Source of the DNA: an uncultured Coprococcus sp.
Lineage (GTDB): Bacteria > Bacillota > Clostridia > Lachnospirales > Lachnospiraceae
DNA: 64,000 bases
Assembly (NCBI GenBank): GCA_947626675.1
Contig: CANQTC010000009.1
Coordinates: 1-64,000 of the forward strand
Direction: 5' to 3'
Made by a program: the position numbers and the translations under genes. Each line of letters begins with the position of its first letter. The first letter of the stretch is position 1. Of the stretch, positions 27,448-36,709 are shown in pieces. The notes beneath the pieces are model-generated. The model was not told where the DNA came from. It saw only the letters and a list, made by a program, of their open reading frames with translations, and ran no database searches.

Positions 27448-30400
27448 TTAACCCTTAACCTTATAGAAAGCTTCTATCGCTGCCTGTTCGCTGCTCAAGC
27501 CCTTTTCTTCTAATGCTACAATCGTATTCATCATCTTCTTGTAATCTCTCGGAATGATTTTCTTAAACTTCGGAAGATACTCGCTGAAGTTATCAAGAAT
27601 CTCTTTTCCCCGCTCAGAGTTCGTATAATTCACATGCTCAATAATCAACTGCTTCAGCTCACTGACTTCATACTTATCCGAAACTGCCTCAATAGAAATC
27701 ATCTCTTTATTCAGTCTCTTGTATAAATCGTTTTCCATATCAAGCACATAGGCGATACCGCCGCTCATACCGGCTGCAAAATTCTTGCCTGTTCGTCCGA
27801 GAACCACCACTTTACCTCCGGTCATGTATTCGCATCCATGGTCGCCAACGCCCTCAACAACTGCTGTAGCGCCGGAATTTCTGACTGCAAACCGCTCTCC
27901 TGCCACGCCGTTGATAAATGCTTTACCACTTGTAGCGCCATATAATGCCACATTACCAATAATGATATTCTCTTCTGCTTTATATCGTGCTGACTTCGGC
28001 GGATATACTATCAATTTACCGCCGGACAAGCCTTTTCCAAAGTAATCGTTGCTGTCTCCTACGAGTTCAAGCGTCAGTCCCTTTGGTACAAATGCGCCAA
28101 AGCTCTGTCCGCCTGCACCATTACATTTTACCAGATAGGTGTCATCTTCTAAAGTCTCACCATACCGTTTTGTAATTTCAGAGCCAAATATCGTTCCAAC
28201 CGAACGGTCTGTATTTACAACATCGATTTCGATACTCTTCTTCTGTTTCTTATCCAGTGCCGGGCCCATCTTCTTCAACAAAATTCTCATATCAATGGTC
28301 TGTTCCAAATTGAAATCATACGGCTGTTTTTCGCTGTATTTGATTTTATTCTGCGGCATATCCATATATGGATTGTTGATAATTCTATCCAAAATAACAT
28401 TTCTTTCATCAGCTCTGTCACTGCTTACCAGCAGGTCTGAACGTCCTACCAGCTCATCAACCGTACGGACACCCAGCTTACTCATATATTCACGAAGTTC
28501 CTCTGCGATAAACAGCATAAAGTTCTTTACATATTCCGGCTTTCCTTTAAAACGCTTGCGAAGCTCCGGATTTTGTGTTGCAATACCAACCGGACATGTA
28601 TCCAAATTGCAAACCCTCATCATGACACATCCCATTGTTACAAGCGGTGCTGTTGCAAATCCAAATTCCTCTGCACCAAGCATGGCAGCAATTGCAACAT
28701 CTCTTCCTGTCATCAGCTTACCATCGGTTTCAAGAATCACTTTATTTCTCAAATCATTCATAATGAGCGTCTGATGTGTCTCTGCAAGACCAAGCTCCCA
28801 CGGAAGTCCCGCGTAATGGATTGAATTGTTTGGCGCTGCACCGGTACCGCCGTCATATCCCGATACCAATATAACCTGCGCACCCGCTTTTGCAACACCT
28901 GCCGCTACAGTACCGACACCTGCCTCTGATACCAGTTTCACTGATATTCTGGCATCTCTGTTCGCATTCTTACAATCGTATATCAGCTGTGCCAAATCCT
29001 CGATAGAATAGATGTCATGATGCGGTGGTGGTGAAATCAGGCTTACACCAGGCGTTGAAAGTCTGGTCTTGGCAATCCACGGATAGACTTTTCCACCAGG
29101 AAGATGTCCGCCTTCGCCCGGTTTTGCGCCCTGTGCCATCTTAATCTGTATCTCTTTTGCACTGACAAGATATCTTGATGTTACACCAAATCTTCCTGAT
29201 GCGACCTGCTTGATTGCAGAGCATCTGTTCTTGCCATCCTTTCCTATCGTAAGTCTTTCGATTGATTCTCCGCCTTCACCGGAATTAGACTTTCCGCCTA
29301 ATTCATTCATGGCAATCGCCATACATTCATGTGCTTCCTGCGATATCGAGCCATAGCTCATAGCACCCGTCTTAAACCGCTTTACAATCGAAGCAGCAGA
29401 TTCTACCTCCTCAATTGGTACAGGCGTCTTGGCATATTTAAAGTCCATCAGCCCTCTCAGATGGAATGGCTTCTCCTCATCATGAAGTGCCGCTGTATAT
29501 TGTTTAAACAGATTATAATCGCCAAGCTTTGTAGACTGCTGAAGCAGATGTATCGTCTGCGGATTATAAAGATGTTCTTCCTTTCCGCTTCTGAACTTAT
29601 GAGCGCCAATGCTCTTTAATGCAAGATTGGTATCCAGTCCCAACGGGTCAAATGCGGATGAATGAAGGTCATCCACCGTTTTCTCAAGCTCGGCTATTCC
29701 CGAACCGCCCACACGACTGACTGTATTGGTAAAATATTTGTCAACAACCTCTTTTGACAAACCAATACATTCAAATATCTGCGAGCCCATATAGGACTGA
29801 ATTGTCGATACACCCATCTTCGAGGCAATCTTAACAATTCCATGACAGACTGCGCTGTTATAATCATCTACCGCAGCCGTAAAATCCTTATTGAGCAGAT
29901 GGGAGTCAACCATCTGTTTAATGGTTTCAATAGCCAGATATGGATTGACTGCACATGCGCCATAACCTAAAAGTGTTGCAAAATGATGCACATTTCTAGG
30001 ATCAGCGCTTTCCAGGATAATCGCTACCGAAGTTCTCTTCTTTGTTCTGACAAGATGCTTCTGCATAGCAGATACCGCAAGAAGTGACGGAATTGCAACA
30101 TGATTTTCATCCACGCCCCGGTCTGACAAAATCAAAATGTTGACGCCATCTCTGTACAATTTATCCGCTTCTATAAATAATCTGTCAAGCGCTTTCTCCA
30201 TAGAAGTATTCTTATAATATAAAATCGGAAGTGTTGCAACCTTCAGACCTTCAACCTTCATATTCTTAATCTTGATAATATCTGTATTGGTAAGTATCGG
30301 ATTGTTTATCTTAAGAACATGGCAGTTCTCCGGCTTTTCCTCTAATATATTTCCATCTTTTCCAAGATATACGGATGTTGATGTAACTATTTCTTCCCTG

Positions 30401-31983
30401 ATTGCATCAATCGGCGGATTTGTAACCTGTGCAAATAACTGTTTGAAGAAATTGAACAACGGTTTATGGCTGTTTGACAAAACGGCAAGCGGTGTATCTG
30501 TACCCATCGCATTGATGGCTTCTGAACCATTTGCTGCCATCGGATATATCGTGTTTTTAAAATCTTCAAATGTATATCCAAATGCCTTTTGCAGCCTTGC
30601 CCTTTCTTCATCTGTATATTCCTGAACGCGTACATTTGGTATCTTAAGGTCTGACAGTTTCACAAGATTGCTGTCAAGCCATTCACCATATGGCTTTGCA
30701 AGCGCATATTTCTCTTTTATCTCATCATCAGAAATCAGTCTGCCGTTTACAGTATCTACTAAAAGCATCCGTCCCGGTCTTAATCTGTCCTTTTTTACAA
30801 TCTTGGATGCATCAACTTCCAGAACACCTACTTCTGAAGAAAGAATAAGGTAATCATCATCTGTAATATAGTATCTTGACGGTCTGAGTCCGTTTCTGTC
30901 AAGAACAGCGCCCATAACATCTCCATCTGTAAATAATATCGAAGCAGGTCCATCCCACGGTTCCATCATCGTTGCATAATACTGATAGAAATCTTTCTTC
31001 TCCTGACTCATAAATCGGTCATTTTCCCACGGTTCCGGTATCGTAATCATAACAGCAAGCGGAAGCGGCATTCCATTTAAAACAAGGAATTCCAAACAGT
31101 TATCGAGTCTTGCAGAGTCAGAACCGTCAGGGTCGAGTACAGGCATCACCTTATACATCTCATCCTGCATAATCGTAGACTCCATCGTTTCTTCTCTTGC
31201 TATCATCTTATCTTCATTTCCACGAATGGTGTTAATCTCACCATTATGACAGAGGTATCTGTATGGATGCGCTCTAAGCCATGACGGTGTTGTATTTGTT
31301 GAAAATCTTGAATGAACCAGACCAATTGCTGATTCATAATCAGGGTCCTGCAAATCGTTATAGAATAGTCGAAGCTCTCCAACTAAAAACATACCCTTAT
31401 ATACGATTGTTTTACTTGAAAGTGACGGTACATAAGTATCATCATTACTTTCTTCAAATATCCTTCTTACAAAATAAAGCTTTCTGTCAAAATCAAGTCC
31501 TGCCTTACAGGATGCAGGTCTTTTGATAAACGCCTGCATGATACAAGGCATTACATCAACTGCTTTCTTACCAAGAATCCCAGGTGTCGTAGGGACTTCG
31601 CGCCAGCAGAGGAAATCCAGGCCTTCCTTTTCTACAATAACCTCAAACATCTTCATAGCCTGTTTTCTTGCCAGTTCCTGCTGCGGGAAGAAAAACATAC
31701 CCACGCCATAATCTCTTTCATTTCCAAGCTCATAGCCGAGCGCTTTTACTGCTTTCTTAAAGAATTTATGAGATATCTGCAATAATATTCCAACACCGTC
31801 TCCAGTCTTTCCTTCTGCGTCTTTTCCTGCTCTGTGTTCAAGATTTTCTACAATCTTCAAAGCATTATTTACGGTTTCATGTGTTTTGATACCTTTAATA
31901 TTGACAACTGCACCAATACCGCAATTATCATGTTCAAAGCGCTTATCATATAAACCCTGCTTCAACTCTGATTTGTTTTCCAT
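27448..31983 (-). CDS. gltB: Glutamate synthase large subunit
   Basis: 1511 residues, the full bacterial length. A short propeptide precedes the catalytic Cys21 (HDNCGIGAV), the N-terminal nucleophile of the glutaminase domain. The central domain, the FMN domain (SGYDGGTGAAP) and the 3Fe-4S ligands (RVCNLDTCPVG) follow, then the C-terminal beta-helix GXGXG domain. It converts 2-oxoglutarate plus glutamine to two glutamates. AAAGGCGG lies upstream. The promoter at 32058-32086 drives gltB-gltD. Confidence 0.98.
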   Translation of the reverse strand: MENKSELKQGLYDKRFEHDNCGIGAVVNIKGIKTHETVNNALKIVENLEHRAGKDAEGKTGDGVGILLQISHKFFKKAVKALGYELGNERDYGVGMFFFPQQELARKQAMKMFEVIVEKEGLDFLCWREVPTTPGILGKKAVDVMPCIMQAFIKRPASCKAGLDFDRKLYFVRRIFEESNDDTYVPSLSSKTIVYKGMFLVGELRLFYNDLQDPDYESAIGLVHSRFSTNTTPSWLRAHPYRYLCHNGEINTIRGNEDKMIAREETMESTIMQDEMYKVMPVLDPDGSDSARLDNCLEFLVLNGMPLPLAVMITIPEPWENDRFMSQEKKDFYQYYATMMEPWDGPASILFTDGDVMGAVLDRNGLRPSRYYITDDDYLILSSEVGVLEVDASKIVKKDRLRPGRMLLVDTVNGRLISDDEIKEKYALAKPYGEWLDSNLVKLSDLKIPNVRVQEYTDEERARLQKAFGYTFEDFKNTIYPMAANGSEAINAMGTDTPLAVLSNSHKPLFNFFKQLFAQVTNPPIDAIREEIVTSTSVYLGKDGNILEEKPENCHVLKINNPILTNTDIIKIKNMKVEGLKVATLPILYYKNTSMEKALDRLFIEADKLYRDGVNILILSDRGVDENHVAIPSLLAVSAMQKHLVRTKKRTSVAIILESADPRNVHHFATLLGYGACAVNPYLAIETIKQMVDSHLLNKDFTAAVDDYNSAVCHGIVKIASKMGVSTIQSYMGSQIFECIGLSKEVVDKYFTNTVSRVGGSGIAELEKTVDDLHSSAFDPLGLDTNLALKSIGAHKFRSGKEEHLYNPQTIHLLQQSTKLGDYNLFKQYTAALHDEEKPFHLRGLMDFKYAKTPVPIEEVESAASIVKRFKTGAMSYGSISQEAHECMAIAMNELGGKSNSGEGGESIERLTIGKDGKNRCSAIKQVASGRFGVTSRYLVSAKEIQIKMAQGAKPGEGGHLPGGKVYPWIAKTRLSTPGVSLISPPPHHDIYSIEDLAQLIYDCKNANRDARISVKLVSEAGVGTVAAGVAKAGAQVILVSGYDGGTGAAPNNSIHYAGLPWELGLAETHQTLIMNDLRNKVILETDGKLMTGRDVAIAAMLGAEEFGFATAPLVTMGCVMMRVCNLDTCPVGIATQNPELRKRFKGKPEYVKNFMLFIAEELREYMSKLGVRTVDELVGRSDLLVSSDRADERNVILDRIINNPYMDMPQNKIKYSEKQPYDFNLEQTIDMRILLKKMGPALDKKQKKSIEIDVVNTDRSVGTIFGSEITKRYGETLEDDTYLVKCNGAGGQSFGAFVPKGLTLELVGDSNDYFGKGLSGGKLIVYPPKSARYKAEENIIIGNVALYGATSGKAFINGVAGERFAVRNSGATAVVEGVGDHGCEYMTGGKVVVLGRTGKNFAAGMSGGIAYVLDMENDLYKRLNKEMISIEAVSDKYEVSELKQLIIEHVNYTNSERGKEILDNFSEYLPKFKKIIPRDYKKMMNTIVALEEKGLSSEQAAIEAFYKVKG

Positions 31984-32057
31984 CCTATATCCGCCTTTCT
32001 TTTATGTTTTTTCAACAAAAACGTCATTTTAACTTTGTTTTCTCAACTCTGATTTGT

Positions 32058-32086
32058 ATATTACTATATTTAATCCAGTTTGTAAA
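32058..32086 (-). promoter_or_regulatory. Promoter of gltB-gltD
   Basis: On the minus strand TTTACA (32081-32086), 17-base spacer, TAATAT (32058-32063). Confidence 0.6.
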
Positions 32087-32201
32087 CAACTTTTTTCTGC
32101 AAATTGTCTGATAGTTTGTCAATTTATTTTTATTGGCAATTATTGTATATATTTATTGTTAAATTGTTTATAAATTGAATATATTTTCATATGAAAAACA
32201 A

Positions 32202-32259
32202 AAAACGGGAAGCATGACAGACGCCTGATTTTATCCATCTGTCATACTTCCCATTTTTC
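32202..32259 (-). terminator. Terminator of the LCP gene
   Basis: Arms GGGAAGCATGACAGA and TCTGTCATACTTCCC, with one mismatch, flanked by A- and T-runs on both sides. It lies 40 bases after the LCP stop and insulates gltB. Confidence 0.88.
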
Positions 32260-32299
32260 ATTTTTTTGAAATGCTTTTACTTTTCAATATAACCGCATA

Positions 32300-34183
32300 T
32301 TACTCATTAATCAACATTCCTTCCGGCGGTTCAGTAATTGTTTTGATATCATCCGGAGTCTTTTTCTCACTCGCCTTATTTCCGCCATCCGGCAACACAA
32401 CTTTATTTGCCGCAATTCCTGTTTCCGACTTAATCTCACTGCTAATCTTCAAAACATCATCAGACATTTTATAATCTGCCCCGGCATAAAGGAATTCATG
32501 AAGCGCCGCTACATTACTTTCCAAGTCTGCTGCTACAAGCACATTTCCTTTATTATTCAGATTAATGCCATTATAAGCAAATGGAAAACCAGTTTCCGCT
32601 ACAATTTTATATTGGCTTATGTCTTCTGCAAGGGACAATGCAGTTTCTTTCGTTATGCTTGTTGAGATGCAGTCAAATGAAATGTCTACCAAAGCACCGA
32701 TTGAAGATATATCCAAATTCATGATTTTATCTGCAATCTGCAAAAGAACCTTTCTCTGTCTCTCTGTTCTGGCTATATCACCGGAATCTGTACTTCTTAT
32801 GCGTGTGTATGCCACAGCCTGCTGTCCATTCAGCGTATGTTTTCCTTTCTCATAAATACCCTCGGAAAATACGCCCGATATTCTGATTTGCTCTGCAAGA
32901 TTTTTATTCAGGTTATCAATTTCGTTATCTGCTATATCAATTTCAATACCGCCCAGTGCATCTATAATGTCTGATAAAGCGCCAAAATCGACTGTGATAT
33001 AATCTGTAATATACAAATCAAGATTTTTATTCAGGGTATTAACAGACTCCAACGCACCGCCTAACTGGTATGCGTAATTGATTTTATGCGTACCTGCTCC
33101 ATCTCCCTGTATATCAAGAAGCGTATCCCTATATATAGAAACAAGGCGTACTTCCTTTGTCTCTTCATTGATGCTGACAAGAATAATCGAATCGCTGTTA
33201 GAGCCTTTTCCGGTATTTCCTTCTCTGGAATCTACACCATAAAGCACTATCGTCTTATATCCTCTGACGTGTTCTTCTACTCCATCATTAACCAGCAAAT
33301 CTTCCTTATTAATCTGATTAATATCGATGCCTTTTCCATTCAGTTTCTTTAGATTTACAATATAGCATATGGTCAGCACGATAAATGTGACCAAAAACAG
33401 GCCAAATGCAATGCCCCATTTTATATTAGAAGGAATGCTCTTCGGTTCAGGCATTTTTTCATCAAGTATCTGCTCCCTGAAAAACTTCGCACCGTCAGAC
33501 TCCTCATCTGCTTCTTCCTCTTCTTCAAAGTCCTCTTCTTTACTATATCCGCCAAACTCCTCATATATCCCCGCATTGGGTGCATCTTCTTCAGAAACAG
33601 TATCGTATTTGCCTGATTCAATCGAAGCTTCCAATTCTTCAAGCTCTTCCTGATTCAGTATCTCTGCAGTATCTGACTCTGATGCAGATATTGTCGTGTT
33701 ATCCGGCTCATCCGGTATCACAGACTCATCCGACGCATCATATGCCTTCTCCTGTTTTCTTTCCTGTATCGTATCATCCTTTTTCCTGCTTTTTATTTTA
33801 GCTTCTGAATGATGCTTTTCCTGTCTCTTCTTCCTTGCAAATGCAAACAAATCAAATACACCATCTTCTTCAAGATAGTCGTCGTCATCATCGATATCGT
33901 CTACATCCTCTTCATATAAGTCTTTCCTGTTATCTTTTTGTTCAGACTTTTTTTCTGTCTCTTCAGATACCTGTGCATGTCTTTTGGAGGATGCCTTACG
34001 TTCTATACCACCTACGCCAATCTCATTCAGTACCGACTCCAGTTCATCTGCATGTCTTTTAGAGACTTCTTTCTTAATATCCATGTCATCATCACCATCA
34101 GATGTCAGCTCTATATTTCTTTTTAAAATCTGTTCTCTTTTTCCTGAAAGAATCTGGGTATGTTTCGCCTTTTTCTTATCCAT
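32300..34183 (-). CDS. LytR-CpsA-Psr (LCP) family protein with long charged N-terminus
   Basis: 627 residues. The first 250 or so are highly charged (runs of D/E and K/R) and predicted cytoplasmic. A single transmembrane segment near 255-277 (WGIAFGLFLVTFIVLTICYI) precedes an extracellular LCP domain from about 305 (YGVDSREGN, SIYRDTLLDI, HKINYAYQLGG, YTRIRSTDSGDIARTERQR). LCP enzymes transfer wall teichoic acid or capsule from undecaprenyl-PP to peptidoglycan. Most have only a short cytoplasmic tail, so this one is unusual. GAGAGGAAAG lies upstream. It fits with the teichoic-acid and capsule genes nearby. Confidence 0.93.
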   Translation of the reverse strand: MDKKKAKHTQILSGKREQILKRNIELTSDGDDDMDIKKEVSKRHADELESVLNEIGVGGIERKASSKRHAQVSEETEKKSEQKDNRKDLYEEDVDDIDDDDDYLEEDGVFDLFAFARKKRQEKHHSEAKIKSRKKDDTIQERKQEKAYDASDESVIPDEPDNTTISASESDTAEILNQEELEELEASIESGKYDTVSEEDAPNAGIYEEFGGYSKEEDFEEEEEADEESDGAKFFREQILDEKMPEPKSIPSNIKWGIAFGLFLVTFIVLTICYIVNLKKLNGKGIDINQINKEDLLVNDGVEEHVRGYKTIVLYGVDSREGNTGKGSNSDSIILVSINEETKEVRLVSIYRDTLLDIQGDGAGTHKINYAYQLGGALESVNTLNKNLDLYITDYITVDFGALSDIIDALGGIEIDIADNEIDNLNKNLAEQIRISGVFSEGIYEKGKHTLNGQQAVAYTRIRSTDSGDIARTERQRKVLLQIADKIMNLDISSIGALVDISFDCISTSITKETALSLAEDISQYKIVAETGFPFAYNGINLNNKGNVLVAADLESNVAALHEFLYAGADYKMSDDVLKISSEIKSETGIAANKVVLPDGGNKASEKKTPDDIKTITEPPEGMLINE

Positions 34184-34204
34184 ACGGAACTTTCCTCTCT
34201 ACAT

Positions 34205-34262
34205 CGTCGCATCATGAACACGAAACCTGTTTTCTCTTCGCTAAGTGTTCACATTATCTCTT
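34205..34262. repeat. Inverted repeat related to the 9105 element
   Basis: GAACAC and GTGTTC arms flank TTCGCTAAGTGTTCACATT, which shares TAAGTGTTCA with the 9105-9226 element. It lies 30-80 bases upstream of the LCP gene on the minus strand. Confidence 0.5.
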
Positions 34263-34413
34263 AGGCAATTGCCTTTCCAGCCGACACATTTTTTTGCTCA
34301 TTATATAATACATTAATTTTTAAGCTTTTACAACAACATTTCTTGATATTTGACACCTTAAATATTATTATTAATCATATCACTATCAAAGCAGAGGTTT
34401 ACATAGATTTTAG

Positions 34414-34442
34414 TTGACACAATATTTTTTTGAAAGTATAGT
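34414..34442 (+). promoter_or_regulatory. Promoter of the GT2-UDPGP operon
   Basis: Consensus TTGACA (34414-34419), 17-base spacer, TATAGT (34437-34442). Confidence 0.8.
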
Positions 34443-34473
34443 TATGATATGTATGTAATTGGAGAATAAGATT

Positions 34474-35214
34474 ATGAATGAAACAAATACCAGTCAAATT
34501 ACACTGTCCGTTGTGATGCCGGCATATAACGAAGGCAGACAGATATGTGAAAATCTGCTTACCACCAGCAATATCCTATCAACATTTGTAAAAAGATATG
34601 AGATTATTGCTGTAGATGATGGCAGTCAGGATGATACGGCCGGACAAATCAAAGCCGCCGCTGCAAAAGATTCACATATTATCGCAACAGGATATTCCGA
34701 TAATTGCGGCAAAGGTCATGCCATATCCTTCGGCATCGGCAAAGCAAGGGGGGCGTATATTGCGTTTCTTGACTCAGACTTAGAACTAAGTCCGGGTCTT
34801 TTAAAATCATATTTAAAAATTATGAAATCACAAAACAGCGATATTGTAATTGGCTCAAAGCAGCATCCAGAATCAAAACTTGACTATCCACTCACAAGAA
34901 AAATAATGAGTTACGGATACTATCTCATGCTGAAGCTGATGTTTCATCTTGACGTGCATGATACCCAGACAGGAATAAAGCTGTTTAGGTCATCTGTCAT
35001 AAAGCCGATTGCGAAAAACCTTACTACAGACGGATATGCATTTGACATCGAGATTCTTGTAGCGGCGAACAGGCAGGGCTGCCATATAACCGAAGCCCCT
35101 ATTGAGCTTCATTACAGTCGTGATGATGCAAACGACGGACGCAGAATAAAAATGAAGGATATCATCAAAGTGTTCCATGACACGATTGCAATCAAAAAGA
35201 AATACAAAAAATGA
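34474..35214 (+). CDS. GT2 family glycosyltransferase (dolichol-phosphate-mannose-synthase-like)
   Basis: 246 residues. The GT-A fold shows SVVMPAYNEGRQ near 11-22, AVDDGSQDDT near 49-58, the DxD region LDSDLELSPG near 102-111, and DTQTGIKLFR near 168. No C-terminal membrane segment is apparent, as in short DPM1-type enzymes. It likely transfers a sugar to a polyprenyl phosphate. GGAG sits 9 bases before the ATG at 34474, so this is favoured over the in-frame TTG at 34459. The next gene begins at or just after its stop. Confidence 0.88.
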   Translation: MNETNTSQITLSVVMPAYNEGRQICENLLTTSNILSTFVKRYEIIAVDDGSQDDTAGQIKAAAAKDSHIIATGYSDNCGKGHAISFGIGKARGAYIAFLDSDLELSPGLLKSYLKIMKSQNSDIVIGSKQHPESKLDYPLTRKIMSYGYYLMLKLMFHLDVHDTQTGIKLFRSSVIKPIAKNLTTDGYAFDIEILVAANRQGCHITEAPIELHYSRDDANDGRRIKMKDIIKVFHDTIAIKKKYKK

Positions 35215-35255
35215 TGAACAGTTACGATAAATCATCAGGAAACGAGGGTATATCA

Positions 35256-36476
35256 ATGGATTATGAAAAAGCTTATAAAATACTTGAAAACTTCGGTCAG
35301 TTACATGTATTAAAGTATTATGACAGCCTTACGGAAAGCGAACAGAAAAACCTGCTTTCTCAGATTGGCGAAATTAATTTTGAAGTTATCAATTCTTTAA
35401 ACAGACAGGAAACGGATGAGAAAAACATCAAACCGGTTTCTGCTCTCCAGCTTTCTGAAATATCAGAAAAAAAGGAGGAATATGAAGCGCTTGGCATAAA
35501 GGCTATTCAAAACGGAGCGCTCGCCCTGGTTCTTTTAGCAGGCGGTCAAGGCACAAGACTTGGCTACGCAGGTCCAAAAGGTACATTTAATGTCGGCATT
35601 ACAAAGGATTTATTTATATTTGAACTGCTTATACAGCACACGCTTGATATCGTAAAGAAAACCGATACATGGATTCCTTTTTATATTATGACAAGCGACA
35701 AAAACAATGATGAAACGGTAGCGTTCTTTAAAGAACATCACTACTTTGGATATGATGCTTCCTATATCCATTTCTTTAAACAGGAAATGGTTCCTTCTGT
35801 TGATTTTAACGGAAAAATCTATATGGAAGATAAAGGACAGATTTGTCTGTCACCAAATGGAAACGGCGGTTGGTTCTCTTCTTTGTGCAAAGCCGGTTAT
35901 CTGAAAGATATCCTTGATAATCAGGTAAAGTATATCAACGTATTTTCCGTTGATAATGTTTTACAGGGAATCGCCGACCCCGTATTCTTAGGTGCAATCC
36001 TTAAAGAGGGCTATGCGTCAGGCGGTAAGGTGGTTAAAAAAGCCAGTCCGGATGAACGTGTCGGCGTATTATGTACGAATAATGACAAACCTTATATTGT
36101 CGAATATTATGAGCTTACCGATGAAATGCGCGATGAACGGAATGCCGATGGCGAATACGCTTATAATTATGGTGTAACACTCAATTATATATTCCCTATC
36201 GACAAGCTTATCAGTACTATGGATACCGACATGCCGCTTCATATCGTCAAGAAAGCAATTCCATATCTGGATGAACATGGAGTGTATGTAAAGCCTTCCG
36301 AACCGAATGGATACAAATTTGAAACACTTGCCCTTGATATGATTACTTTTATGGGAACATGCCTTCCATTTGAAGTAGACAGGGAAAAAGAGTTTGCCCC
36401 AATAAAAAATGCTACAGGAGTTGACTCTATCGAAACTGCAAGACAGCTTTTAACAAAAAATGGCTATACCCTGTAA
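35256..36476 (+). CDS. UDP-sugar pyrophosphorylase (UDPGP type 1 family)
   Basis: About 406 residues. The nucleotide loop LLAGGQGTRLGYAGPKG lies near 91-107, and the C-terminal KPSEPNGYKFETLALDM motif resembles UDP-HexNAc pyrophosphorylases (UAP1/AGX type). It forms UDP-sugar from UTP and sugar-1-phosphate; whether the sugar is glucose or an N-acetylhexosamine is not settled by sequence alone. GAGGG precedes the ATG at 35256. The ATG at 35211 overlaps the stop of the GT2 gene but lacks a ribosome site. Confidence 0.85.
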   Translation: MDYEKAYKILENFGQLHVLKYYDSLTESEQKNLLSQIGEINFEVINSLNRQETDEKNIKPVSALQLSEISEKKEEYEALGIKAIQNGALALVLLAGGQGTRLGYAGPKGTFNVGITKDLFIFELLIQHTLDIVKKTDTWIPFYIMTSDKNNDETVAFFKEHHYFGYDASYIHFFKQEMVPSVDFNGKIYMEDKGQICLSPNGNGGWFSSLCKAGYLKDILDNQVKYINVFSVDNVLQGIADPVFLGAILKEGYASGGKVVKKASPDERVGVLCTNNDKPYIVEYYELTDEMRDERNADGEYAYNYGVTLNYIFPIDKLISTMDTDMPLHIVKKAIPYLDEHGVYVKPSEPNGYKFETLALDMITFMGTCLPFEVDREKEFAPIKNATGVDSIETARQLLTKNGYTL

Positions 36477-36497
36477 AGGATATAGCCATTTTTTGTA
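36459..36497 (+). terminator. Terminator overlapping the 3' end of the UDPGP gene
   Basis: AAAATGGCTATA and TATAGCCATTTTTT pair. The left arm lies in the last codons and the stop codon lies in the loop. Confidence 0.88.
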
Positions 36498-36498
36498 C

Positions 36499-36690
36499 TC
36501 ATAGCTCATTTTCTTTTCCAACAATAATCTTATCGATTGCTTCTCGCAGTATTTGCGACATAGAAACTTTCTTCTTTTTGGCATATCGATTTAATTTTTC
36601 ATGTGTTTCGGAATCTATCCTGAGTCTTAATATTGTATCTTTTCTCTTATCCGTCGGTCTGCCCGGACTTCTTTTCTTATTATCTTCCAT
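36499..36690 (-). CDS. Ribbon-helix-helix (CopG-like) DNA-binding protein
   Basis: 63 residues. A short beta strand TILRLRIDSE is followed by two helices (THEKLNRYAKKKK, SMSQILREAIDKII), as in Arc/CopG repressors. A basic N-terminus (KKRSPGRPTDKRK) precedes it. AGGAG sits 5 bases before the ATG at 36690, favoured over the ATG at 36738 that overlaps the upstream sugar transferase. The target is unknown; it may act on the capsule gene 19 bases upstream or be an antitoxin without a visible partner. Confidence 0.75.
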   Translation of the reverse strand: MEDNKKRSPGRPTDKRKDTILRLRIDSETHEKLNRYAKKKKVSMSQILREAIDKIIVGKENEL

Positions 36691-36709
36691 CAAAACTCCT
36701 ATCTCATTC

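Noticed and set aside
28139-28774. 211-residue plus-strand frame opposite gltB
   Set aside because: It is a reverse-frame shadow of a highly conserved gene with low-complexity Ser/Ile content and no ribosome site.
35211-35255. Earlier start for the UDP-sugar pyrophosphorylase at 35211
   Set aside because: It overlaps the GT2 stop but has no ribosome site, while GAGGG precedes the ATG at 35256. Translational coupling remains possible.
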